Assembly (NCBI RefSeq): GCF_004684085.1
Contig: NZ_SRHZ01000059.1
Coordinates: forward strand, 1 to 64,000
Reading direction: 5' to 3'
Source of the DNA: Stenotrophomonas maltophilia
Lineage (GTDB): Bacteria > Pseudomonadota > Gammaproteobacteria > Xanthomonadales > Xanthomonadaceae
DNA length: 64,000 nucleotides
The translations under genes were made by a program, and so were the position numbers. This document shows, one piece after another, positions 56,005 to 63,377 of the stretch. The notes beneath the pieces are model-generated. The model made no database searches, was not told the origin of the DNA, and saw nothing but the letters and a program-made list of their open reading frames with translations. The first letter of the stretch is position 1, and every line of letters starts with the position of its first letter.

Positions 56005-56579
56005 GTCATGTCTCCCAGCCGTGCACGCAACAGGCCGCGCGCACGATGCAACTGTGCCTTGGAACTGCCGACGGCCATCTGCAGCTGTTCGGCGATTTCG
56101 TGGTGTTTCCAGCCTTCGATGTCGTGCAGCACCAGTACCGCACGTGCCCGTGGTGGCAGCGTCGACAATGCGCGTTCGAGGTCGCGCTCGGTGCCCGCAC
56201 AGCGGTCGTGCACTGCCAGCTCCTGCAAGCCTCCATCCACGTCATCGAGGCTGTCATGGTCCTGCCCCGCTGCACGCCCGCGCAGTTCCATCAGCGCGGC
56301 ATTGACGCCCAGCCGGTGCAGCCAGGTGGACAGGCTGCTCTCGAAGCGGAATCCCGGCAGTGCCTTCCATGCCTGCAGGAATGCTTCCTGCAAGGCATCC
56401 TCTGCACGCGCCTGCTGGCCGCCACACAGCCGCCACAACACGGCGAACACACGCGGCGCATGTCGCCGGTACAGCAGTTCATAGGCAGCGGTATCGCCAG
56501 CGGCCGCCGCCCGCACCAGGGCGGGTTCGTCGACGGCGTCGTTGGCGGCAGGCGGCGCGGGCATGGTGGTGTCGAGCAT
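56001..56579 (-). CDS. ECF-type RNA polymerase sigma factor
   Basis: Alternative sigma factor. The 192 residues have region 2 (about 25-85, LYRRHAPRVFAVLWRLCGG and EDALQEAFLQAWKAL) and region 4 (about 125-180, LPPRARAVLVLHDIEGWKHHEIAEQL), with a connecting acidic part. The start is uncertain: I use the ATG at 56579; an ATG at 56564 is next, and longer forms are possible. Overlap with the anti-sigma gene shows translational coupling. Its promoters are unknown. Confidence 0.85.
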   Translation of the reverse strand: MLDTTMPAPPAANDAVDEPALVRAAAAGDTAAYELLYRRHAPRVFAVLWRLCGGQQARAEDALQEAFLQAWKALPGFRFESSLSTWLHRLGVNAALMELRGRAAGQDHDSLDDVDGGLQELAVHDRCAGTERDLERALSTLPPRARAVLVLHDIEGWKHHEIAEQLQMAVGSSKAQLHRARGLLRARLGDMT

Positions 56580-56705
56580 ATCGTTTGGATGCGGCGACCC
56601 GGGAAAAGGTTTAGAGCCGATCGGCCGCCAGCGCGATGCAACCTTTTCGGCGACTGCTGCATCCATGGTAGGTCCTTCATGAAAATGCCGTCCGGGAGCC
56701 CTGCC

Positions 56706-56885
56706 ATGTCCAGCCCATCCTGCGCCGCCCTGCTGGTGATCGCCGCCTGCGTCGTGCTGCAGGCACTGGGCCTGTCGCTGCAGCTGCGCCCCGACAACGG
56801 TCGCGCCTGCCTGCAGCAGCATCGCCAGGAGCTGGTCTGCCTGGCGTGGACACCCACGGTCGAATCGCCGACGCGCGCCGGGTAA
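56706..56885 (+). CDS. possible small membrane/exported protein
   Basis: Fifty-nine residues from an ATG with GGGAG 8 nt upstream: MSSPSCAALLVIAACVVLQA then GLSLQLRPDNGRACLQQHRQ. It has one hydrophobic segment (7-25) and two Cys after it. An in-frame ATG at 56679 is the alternative start. Could be a short membrane protein; not recognised. Lies 35 bp before the MscS gene. Confidence 0.45.
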   Translation: MSSPSCAALLVIAACVVLQALGLSLQLRPDNGRACLQQHRQELVCLAWTPTVESPTRAG

Positions 56886-56920
56886 CATCAGCAGTTGTTA
56901 CCGCCACCTGTTGTTGTCCC

Positions 56921-57514
56921 ATGATGCTGTCGCTGAAGGATCACCTGCCCGCCTGGACCCATCCGTGGTTGAACTACGTGGGCGTCGCCCTGCACATCGT
57001 ACTGGTGCTGCTGGTCGCTTGGCTTCTGCGGGTACTCGCCCGTCGCCTGATCCGCCGCTTCGCCGAGCACTACACGCTGCCACCCGAGATGGTGATGGGT
57101 GCACGCCGGATCACCAGTTTCGTGGTCTATTTCAGCGCGCTGCTGTACATCCTCAGTCTGCTCGGCGCAAAGCCCTCGGTGCTGTGGACGGCCTTCACCG
57201 GCTTCGCGGCGGTGGGTGCGGTGGCCTTCTTCGCAGCGTGGAGCGTGCTCTCCAACATCTTCTGCACGCTGCTGATCTTCACCACCCGCCCGTTCCGCCT
57301 GCACGACTACATCGAGGTACTGGAGAACGGCGAGAAGCCGGGCCTGAAGGGCCGGGTGATCGACGTGAACCTGATCTACACCACGCTGCAGGAGACCGGC
57401 GACGGTCACGAAGGTACGGTGCTGCAGCTGCCGAACAACCTGTTCTTCCAGCGCACGGTGCGCCGCTGGCGCGACCCGGCACAGGCCCCCGGTGGCATCC
57501 AGGGCGACGGCTGA
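56921..57514 (+). CDS. MscS-type mechanosensitive channel (short form)
   Basis: Small-conductance channel-like protein. The 197 residues have an N-terminal membrane segment (about 18-40), a second (65-85), and the pore helix TM3 with GAVAFFAAWSVLSNIFCTLLIF (about 103-122), then the beta domain (RPFRLHDYIEV). It is shorter than E. coli MscS (286) because the C-terminal alpha/beta domain is cut short, so it is one of the small forms. Two ATG codons lie at the start (56921, 56924). Confidence 0.85.
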   Translation: MMLSLKDHLPAWTHPWLNYVGVALHIVLVLLVAWLLRVLARRLIRRFAEHYTLPPEMVMGARRITSFVVYFSALLYILSLLGAKPSVLWTAFTGFAAVGAVAFFAAWSVLSNIFCTLLIFTTRPFRLHDYIEVLENGEKPGLKGRVIDVNLIYTTLQETGDGHEGTVLQLPNNLFFQRTVRRWRDPAQAPGGIQGDG

Positions 57515-57529
57515 GGGTGGTTTTTCTTT

Positions 57530-57546
57530 GCAGGGCTGCGCCCTGC
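57530..57546 (-). repeat. 17-nt hairpin tail module, inverted
   Basis: Reverse complement of GCAGGGCGCAGCCCTGC, preceded on its own strand by a short hexamer-like tract (57550-57575). It faces the forward copy at 57959, so this locus has tails pointing out on both sides. Confidence 0.65.
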
Positions 57547-57596
57547 ACCTGCCGAAGCCAGAGCAACAGCAGAAGCGGGTTTCCTGTGGGTTGGCG

Positions 57597-57693
57597 GGCG
57601 TCGACCTTGGTCGACACGGTAGATCCACGCCATGCGTGGATGACTCATTCGATATCTGACAGAAAAATCGTGTCGACCAAGGTCGACACCTAC
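57597..57693. repeat. SMAG cluster before composite repeat copy D
   Basis: GTCGACC/GGTCGAC palindrome at 57597, GTAGATCCACGCC...GCGTGGAT hairpin, the spacer ATGACTCATTCGATATCTGA, then GTGTCGACCAAGGTCGACAC and CTAC at 57693. The spacer is the reverse complement of the one at about 162-184. Confidence 0.75.
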
Positions 57694-57717
57694 CAACAGC
57701 CGCCAGAATCTGTCAGA

Positions 57718-57901
57718 GGTGGGGCGGTGTGGGTGGGCAGGACCGTTGGCGCCATGGATGGCGCCATCGAGCCCCCATGGGTGAGGGCGCTTTGCTTGCG
57801 AAGCACTGCTTCGCAAGCGCCCGAACGCACAGCCGCCAGCGGCTGGGCCGGACCGCGGAGCGGGGTTTACGGCGTGTCCTGCTTACCCACACCGCCCCGC
57901 C
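57718..57901 (+). repeat. composite hairpin repeat, copy D (enlarged)
   Basis: Arms 57718-57743 and 57876-57901: 23 of 26 positions are Watson-Crick pairs and the other three are G-T or T-G (G-U in RNA). The inner palindrome GGCGCCATGGATGGCGCC is at 57748-57765. This copy carries about 80 extra bases with another strong hairpin (TTGCTTGCGAAGC facing GCTTCGCAAGC, 57790-57816). The GTTTACGGCGT box and CATCCCACGG end are as in the other copies. Confidence 0.85.
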
Positions 57902-57930
57902 ATCCCACGGAATGCCGCTCTTGATCCTGC

Positions 57931-57975
57931 TTCGGCTTCGGCTTCGGCTTCGGCGGGTGCAGGGCGCAGCCCTGC
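57931..57975 (+). repeat. hexanucleotide tract plus 17-nt hairpin (copy D tail)
   Basis: TTCGGC hexamers (57931-57954) then GCAGGGCGCAGCCCTGC at 57959-57975. It ends 10 bp before the end of the DksA-like gene. Confidence 0.7.
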
Positions 57976-57985
57976 CGAACAACCC

Positions 57986-58252
57986 TTACCTCAGCTGGCT
58001 GTCCTTGCTGCCCCGCCGGTTGTAGCCGGCTTGCGCCTGCTCTTCATCGTCATGCGACTGCTGGCACGCAACGCACAGCCGCACACCGGGCACCGCCTGA
58101 CGCCGCGCCAACGGAATCGGCGCGTCGCATTCCTCACAGTGTTCCAGCCCGGGTCCCTCGCGCAGCTGGCGCCGCGCGCGGGCGATCGCATCGTCGACCG
58201 TGGCGTCGATCTGGTCCTGGACCGCGCCGTCTCCCGCCCATCCGGTGGCCAT
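57986..58252 (-). CDS. DksA/TraR family zinc-finger protein
   Basis: Small DksA/TraR-type protein (YbiI-like). The 88 residues have the four-Cys zinc finger CEECDAPIPLARRQAVPGVRLCVAC in the middle, and a helical N terminus. I start at the ATG at 58252 with GGAGG 6 nt upstream, not at the ATG two codons earlier that touches it. Such proteins may bind RNA polymerase; the acidic coiled-coil tip DxxDxA of DksA is not intact here, so activity is uncertain. Confidence 0.85.
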   Translation of the reverse strand: MATGWAGDGAVQDQIDATVDDAIARARRQLREGPGLEHCEECDAPIPLARRQAVPGVRLCVACQQSHDDEEQAQAGYNRRGSKDSQLR

Positions 58253-58422
58253 CGCCATCCTCCGCAGGTGTGTCGCCTGATATGGGGACGATACACCCGC
58301 GCACAAAGGAGCAGACCGGTTTTAAGCCGAGCCATGCCCGGTGGGCCTTCAGCAAGCTGAGCAAAAAGCAGACGGATCCGATCAGGTCGATCGCGACTTA
58401 ATCCCCTCCGTCCCCTTTTTGC

Positions 58423-58980
58423 TTACCAGACCAGGTCGTCCGGCACCTGGAACTGGGCGTAGTAGGCGTCGTCCTCGGCATTGCCGGTGGAAATCCCCGC
58501 GGTCGAGCCCGGCTGGCCGTGGTCGACGATGATCGCTTCCGGCGCGCGTTCACGCACCTTTTCAGCAGCGGCACGCGGCAACAGGGCGTAACCGTCGCCG
58601 CTGGCGACGATGACCAGCACGCCCACCGACAGCGCCTTGCGCAGCTTGGGGTCGATCAGCAGGGTGCGGATCGCTGCGCCATCGCTGAAGCGGTACTCGT
58701 CATCGCCCTTGTGGGGCACGGCATGGGCCGCAATGATCTGCTTCGCCTGCGCCTTCTGTTCAGCCAGCTTGGCCTGGGCATTACGCTCGGCGGCCAGCGC
58801 GCGGTCGCGCTCGACCTTCTCGGCGCGGGCACGTTCAGCCTCGCGCTGGACCTCGGCCGAGGTCGATTCGGCCTTGCCCTGGCGGGCCTTGGCCTGCGCG
58901 CTCGCGGCAGCGCTGGCCTGCGACTTCCTGGCCAGGCCGGCCTTGAGCAATTGTTCCTGCAGCGCGTTGGGCTTTGCCAT
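58423..58980 (-). CDS. DUF2058 (YaiL-like) protein
   Basis: A 185-residue protein of the DUF2058 family (YaiL, listed as a nucleoprotein-associated protein). It starts MAKPNALQEQLLKAGLARKS, then a long charged helical/coiled-coil region (about 20-85, Ala/Glu/Lys/Arg-rich), then a compact C-terminal domain (FSDGAAIRTLLIDPKLRKAL). The function is not known. It is divergent from the metallopeptidase gene. Confidence 0.88.
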   Translation of the reverse strand: MAKPNALQEQLLKAGLARKSQASAAASAQAKARQGKAESTSAEVQREAERARAEKVERDRALAAERNAQAKLAEQKAQAKQIIAAHAVPHKGDDEYRFSDGAAIRTLLIDPKLRKALSVGVLVIVASGDGYALLPRAAAEKVRERAPEAIIVDHGQPGSTAGISTGNAEDDAYYAQFQVPDDLVW

Positions 58981-59043
58981 GGTCGATGCGTACCACGTGT
59001 AATCTTGGGTATTCCCATTCTACCGATGCCCCGCCGCCCCTGC

Positions 59044-59544
59044 ATGGCAGTCCTGAAGTACCTCACCGGCTATCCCGAACCCCTGGTCGCCCAGGTCAGC
59101 GACCTGCTGGCACAGGGCAAACTCGGCCCCTGGCTGCAGCAGCGCTACCCCGACCCCCACGACGTGCGCAGCGACCGCCAGCTGTACGACTACACCCAGG
59201 ACATGAAGGACCGCTACCTGCGCAAATCGGTACCGCTCAACAAGGTCTGCTACGACAACACGCTGGAAGTGATCAAGCACGCGCTGGGCACCCACACCGC
59301 CATTTCCCGCGTGCATGGCGGCCGCCTCAAGGCCAGCCGCGAGATCCGCATCGCCACCGTGTTCCGGCAGGCGCCAGCGGCGTTCCTGCGCATGATCGTG
59401 GTACACGAACTGGCCCACCTGAAGGAAGCCGACCACAACAAGGCCTTCTACCAGTTGTGCCAGCACATGGAGCCGGATTACCTGCAGCTGGAGTTCGATA
59501 CCCGCCTGTACCTGACCGAGCTGGCCAACCGCGGCCAGCGCTGA
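59044..59544 (+). CDS. YgjP-like metallopeptidase domain protein
   Basis: Metallopeptidase of the YgjP/DUF45 (WLM-like) group. The 166 residues have the zinc motif HELAHLKEADH (about 120-130), fitting HExxH plus a third ligand in the same helix, and a preceding RIATVFRQAPAAFLRMIVV. The start is uncertain between ATG 59044 (MAVLKYLTGYPE, chosen) and ATG 59026. Role unknown; the gene is 47 bp upstream of an RsuA-like gene on the same strand. Confidence 0.8.
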   Translation: MAVLKYLTGYPEPLVAQVSDLLAQGKLGPWLQQRYPDPHDVRSDRQLYDYTQDMKDRYLRKSVPLNKVCYDNTLEVIKHALGTHTAISRVHGGRLKASREIRIATVFRQAPAAFLRMIVVHELAHLKEADHNKAFYQLCQHMEPDYLQLEFDTRLYLTELANRGQR

Positions 59545-59591
59545 CCGGCCGCAGCAGCTACACTGCGCGCCCCCTGCCTGACCTTTCCGCC

Positions 59592-60290
59592 ATGGAACCG
59601 ACCCGTCTCGACAAACGCCTGTCCGCCCTGCTCGGCATCCCGCGCGGTGAAGCGCGGCGCTACATCGAAGGCGGCTGGGTCAGCGTCAATGGCGAGGTGG
59701 TGGAGCAGCCGCAGCGTCCGGTCGATGAGAGCGCGGTGATCGTGGTGGCCGAGCAGGCCAGCGATGACAAGGCCGAGCGGGTCACCATGCTGCTGCACAA
59801 GCCGGCCGGTGTAGCGGCAGAGGCGCTCTGTGCGTTGATCAGCAGTGACAGCCGCAGCGAACTTGATGCCAGCGGTACCCGCCCGTTGCAGCGCCATTTC
59901 CATGGACTGCAGCTGGCCGCCGCACTTCCGGCCAGCGACAGCGGCCTGGTGGTGATCAGCCAGGACCCGGCCACGCTGGCCCACCTGCAGCGCAATCTGG
60001 GCCGCACCGAGCAGGAGTACCTGATCGAAGTGGCCGAAGGGGGACCGGAACGCGGGCCCTGGTTGATGGCGCGGCTGCAGCACGAATCCGGCGGGGCCAA
60101 GGTCAGCTGGCAGAGCGAACAGCGCCTGCGCTTCGCCGGCAAAGGCTTGACCGCCAAGGGACTGCGGGTGGCGGTCAGCGCCGCAGGACTGCAGGTTGCC
60201 GCAGTGCGCCGCCTGCGCATCGGCCGCGTGGCGCTGGGGCCGCTGCCGCCGGGGCAGTGGCGTTACCTGGGCAGCGACGAGCGGTTCTGA
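59592..60290 (+). CDS. RsuA/RluF-like protein lacking the catalytic Asp
   Basis: Looks like a 16S/23S rRNA pseudouridine synthase of the RsuA family. The 232 residues have an N-terminal S4 RNA-binding domain (about 2-50, LDKRLSALLGIPRGEARRYI) and the fold after it. At the catalytic motif, where active members have GRLDxxSxGLL, this has AALPASDSGLV; the Asp is Pro and the Arg is Ala. The residue pattern around it (EYLIEV, GKGLTAKGLRVAV) is kept, so it is likely folded but inactive as an enzyme, perhaps an RNA-binding paralogue. Confidence 0.75.
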   Translation: MEPTRLDKRLSALLGIPRGEARRYIEGGWVSVNGEVVEQPQRPVDESAVIVVAEQASDDKAERVTMLLHKPAGVAAEALCALISSDSRSELDASGTRPLQRHFHGLQLAAALPASDSGLVVISQDPATLAHLQRNLGRTEQEYLIEVAEGGPERGPWLMARLQHESGGAKVSWQSEQRLRFAGKGLTAKGLRVAVSAAGLQVAAVRRLRIGRVALGPLPPGQWRYLGSDERF

Positions 60291-60302
60291 GGCCCTGGTT
60301 GC

Positions 60303-60443
60303 GGGGTCGGATCCCTTTCCGCGGGAAAGGGCTCTGATCCCATCCACGCATGGCGTGACGTTGCCTGAAGAAACCATCCACGCATGGCGTGGATCTACTG
60401 CAGTGGGTCTGTTGGCTTTCATCCATGCATGACGTGGATCTAC
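60303..60443. repeat. GGGGTC-type palindrome plus SMAG hairpins
   Basis: First an imperfect hairpin (60303-60340, GGGGTCGGATCCCTTTCC with GGGAAAGGGCTCTGATCC), related to 44224-44266. Then ATCCACGCATGGCGTG at 60342, and two SMAG-type hairpins ending in CTAC at 60376-60398 and 60421-60443. It ends 10 bp before the PLD gene. Confidence 0.7.
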
Positions 60444-60453
60444 CATCGGGGGC

Positions 60454-62019
60454 ATGAATCCGCCCAAGCCCCTGTGGCGACGCTTGCTGCGCGTCGCTGC
60501 GATCCTCTTCGCCATCCTGTTGCTGCTGGTGCTGTCCGGCCTGCTGCTGGCCGACCACCTCACCCCGCAGGCGCAGGGCGCGCCTTCGCATGTCCTGCCG
60601 CTGCAACCGGCGCAGACCCGCATCGACCAGCAGATCGTGCCGCTGCAGGCGGCCCATCCCGGGAAATCAGGCGTGGCCTTCCTCAGCGACGGCATGGATG
60701 CGTTCGCAGCGCGCGCAATGATCACTGCGCATGCCGGCCGCAGCCTCGACCTGCAGTACTACATCTGGCACGACGACCTGATCGGCCACCTGATGGCCAA
60801 GGCGCTGTACGACGCCGCTGAGCGCGGAGTCCGGGTGCGCCTCCTGCTCGACGACATGAACGCCAAGGACAAGGACGCGCTGATGATGGCGCTCGATGCG
60901 CACCCGAACATCGAGCTCCGCCTGTACAACCCGTTCCGCAACCGCAGCGGCATCGCGCGCACGCTGGAGCTGGTGCAACGCGCCTTCAGCGTGAACCATC
61001 GCATGCACAACAAGAGCTGGATCGCCGATGGCCGCATCGCGATCGTCGGCGGCCGCAACATCGGCGAGGAGTATTTCAGCGCGCGCGACGACGTGAATTT
61101 CCAGGACCTGGACCTGGTGGTGGCCGGACCGGCCGTGCAGCAGGCCAACCAGATCTTCGACGACTACTGGAACAGCAGCGCGGCCATCCCGATTTCCGCG
61201 CTGGCGTCATACAGCGATGAACAGCTGCGACAGCTGGTGCGGCAGTCGGACCGGGATGCGATGCACGCCAAGGCGCAGCCCTACCTGCAGCGCGTGGCCG
61301 AATCGCGCGCCCTGCATCGGCCCAGCCCGGAGCCGCTGCACTGGAGCGCGAACGTGCGCATCGCTTCCGATCCTCCAATGAAACATCGCGACGATGACCG
61401 CCGCGGCTGGCTGGTCAGCACCCTCGGCGAGGAGCTGGCGACCGCCCGCCGCAGCGCACTGCTGATCTCACCCTACTTCGTGCCCGGCAGCGAAGGCCTG
61501 GAAGGCCTGTCAGCAATGGCCGCGCGCGGTGCGCAGGTGGGCGTGGTCACCAACTCACTGGCCGCCAACGACGTGGCCGCGGTGCACGGTGGGTACATGG
61601 GCTACCGTGTTCCGCTGCTGAAGGCTGGCGTGCAGCTTTACGAACTCAAGGCACACGGCCAGCCGGATACCAGCCTGTTCGGCAGCAGCGGCGCCAGCCT
61701 GCACACCAAGGCCTTCGTGGTCGATGACCGCCGCGGTTTCGTCGGCTCGTTCAACCTCGACCCCCGCTCGGCTTATCTCAATACCGAAATGGGCGTGCTG
61801 TTCGACGATCCGGTGCTGGGCGCGCAGCTGCGCGATGAGTACCTGCGCCTGGCCAGCCCCGAACACAGCTGGTGGCTGGCACTGGGCAGGAATGACGAGC
61901 TGCGTTGGCTGCAACGGCAGCCGCCGCCCCACTGGGTGGAGGCTGAACCCGGCGCCAGTCTCGGCAAACGCTGGACCGCGAGGGTGATCAGCTGGCTGCC
62001 GGTGGAATCGCAGCTGTAG
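60454..62019 (+). CDS. phospholipase D family enzyme, cardiolipin synthase-like
   Basis: Membrane-anchored PLD-type enzyme, closest in layout to ClsC/YmdC cardiolipin synthases. The 521 residues have an N-terminal membrane segment (about 12-34), HKD motif 1 HNKSWIAD near 188-195 and HKD motif 2 HTKAFVVD near 414-421, both complete (HxKx4D). It could make cardiolipin from PE and PG or cut phospholipids. With MprF and AcvB, it is one of three phospholipid head-group genes in the window. Confidence 0.88.
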   Translation: MNPPKPLWRRLLRVAAILFAILLLLVLSGLLLADHLTPQAQGAPSHVLPLQPAQTRIDQQIVPLQAAHPGKSGVAFLSDGMDAFAARAMITAHAGRSLDLQYYIWHDDLIGHLMAKALYDAAERGVRVRLLLDDMNAKDKDALMMALDAHPNIELRLYNPFRNRSGIARTLELVQRAFSVNHRMHNKSWIADGRIAIVGGRNIGEEYFSARDDVNFQDLDLVVAGPAVQQANQIFDDYWNSSAAIPISALASYSDEQLRQLVRQSDRDAMHAKAQPYLQRVAESRALHRPSPEPLHWSANVRIASDPPMKHRDDDRRGWLVSTLGEELATARRSALLISPYFVPGSEGLEGLSAMAARGAQVGVVTNSLAANDVAAVHGGYMGYRVPLLKAGVQLYELKAHGQPDTSLFGSSGASLHTKAFVVDDRRGFVGSFNLDPRSAYLNTEMGVLFDDPVLGAQLRDEYLRLASPEHSWWLALGRNDELRWLQRQPPPHWVEAEPGASLGKRWTARVISWLPVESQL

Positions 62020-62022
62020 CGC

Positions 62023-63099
62023 TCAAGGTGCCGCGCCGGCTTCGCTCTGTGCGGCATCATCCAGCGTTTCCACACTGCGCCCGTGCAAGCGCCGCCAGAT
62101 CCAGCGCAACGCATGCGGCGGCGCCGACGGCAGTTGTTCAAGCAGGGCCAGCATGCGGCTCTGGCTGGCGTGGCCATGGCGGCACAACAGGCTGGCTGCG
62201 GCCGCCGCGCTGCCCAGGCGCAGGCTGTCAGCCAGCGGGCCTTCGGCCTCCGGCAACAGCGCCTGGTGCACCGGCTCGGGCAGCTCCCAGGCAGCTGCCA
62301 CCCGTTGTGCCAGCGGCAACGACCACTGCTGAAGCAGCTGCAGAGCCAGCGCCGGCTCCACGGTTTCGCCGCGTGCCTGGGCTTCCTGCAGCAGCTGGCG
62401 CATCACCAGCGCAGACCCCAGCCCCTGCACGAGCCCCAGCCACTGTGCAGCGAAGGCATCACCGAAGGTGACCGTGCGCGCATGGTCGGCGGCCGCACGC
62501 GATGCCAGCAGCGCGTGCTCCCAGATGATCGTGCTGAACTGCGGGAACGCATCGCACTGCATCTGCATCACCGGCTGGACCAGTACCGCGCTGATGATCT
62601 GCCGCACGCCTTCTGTACCGACCAGGGTCACTGCCCGCTGCAGGCTTTCCACGGGTCGCTCGTGCACCTTGTAGGCCGGGCTGTTGGCGATGCGCAGCAG
62701 GTTGCCGGTCAGCACCGGGTCCTGGCCGATGATCGCCGCCATCACCCGCGCCGAGGCAGCATCGTCGTTGACGGTCTGGATCAGCTGCGGCAGCAGCTGC
62801 GGGCGGCGCGGCAGCTGCCGGGTGGCCCAGTCGCGGTCCTGCAGCGCGCATGCCACCGCTTCCCCCAACGCCGGATCCTGTACCGGCGCCGGCTCACCGG
62901 CCAGTCGTGGGTACAACGCCAACGCGTGCAGGCCGCGCTGCAGATGCGCGGCGATCTCCGCAGACGGCAGGGCTTCACCCTGCAGGCTGGCAGCCGCTGC
63001 CGCCACTGCCTGTCGCGATACAGCCGCCAAGCGGGACGGCGCGGCCCCGGTCGAGCGCGCCAGCCAGCCGCGCAGCGATCGCCACCAGGCGGCCGTCAT
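62023..63099 (-). CDS. HDOD domain protein
   Basis: A 358-residue protein with an HDOD domain (about 100-290), a degenerate HD fold used in signalling. It has PQLLPQLIQTVNDDAASARVMAAIIGQDPVLTGNLLRIANSPAY, then LQRAVTLVGTEGVRQI, typical of HDOD. The first 95 residues (Ala/Leu-rich) are not recognised, and no receiver or GGDEF/EAL domain is attached. It ends 3 bp after the PLD stop, convergent with it. Confidence 0.88.
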   Translation of the reverse strand: MTAAWWRSLRGWLARSTGAAPSRLAAVSRQAVAAAAASLQGEALPSAEIAAHLQRGLHALALYPRLAGEPAPVQDPALGEAVACALQDRDWATRQLPRRPQLLPQLIQTVNDDAASARVMAAIIGQDPVLTGNLLRIANSPAYKVHERPVESLQRAVTLVGTEGVRQIISAVLVQPVMQMQCDAFPQFSTIIWEHALLASRAAADHARTVTFGDAFAAQWLGLVQGLGSALVMRQLLQEAQARGETVEPALALQLLQQWSLPLAQRVAAAWELPEPVHQALLPEAEGPLADSLRLGSAAAAASLLCRHGHASQSRMLALLEQLPSAPPHALRWIWRRLHGRSVETLDDAAQSEAGAAP

Positions 63100-63377
63100 C
63101 GCCGCCCGCCCTGTCGTTGTGGTGCCCGTGCCGTCACTGACTGCCCTGCCTCTTCACACGAATCCGGCTACTCGCCGTCGTCGCAGCATCGGCCGCACTT
63201 TCATCTTCTTTAACCGGAAGGCTGCCAATGTCGACGGCATCGGCCGAGCGAATGGACTAGAATGGCGCCGCGCGACCCGTCCCCCTGCACCGACGACGTC
63301 GCTTTTTTTGTTTTGGGACCCTACCGTTCATTGGCCGTTCGCTGCAGTTCGCCGCTGTTCGCGCCATCGGAGACGCC

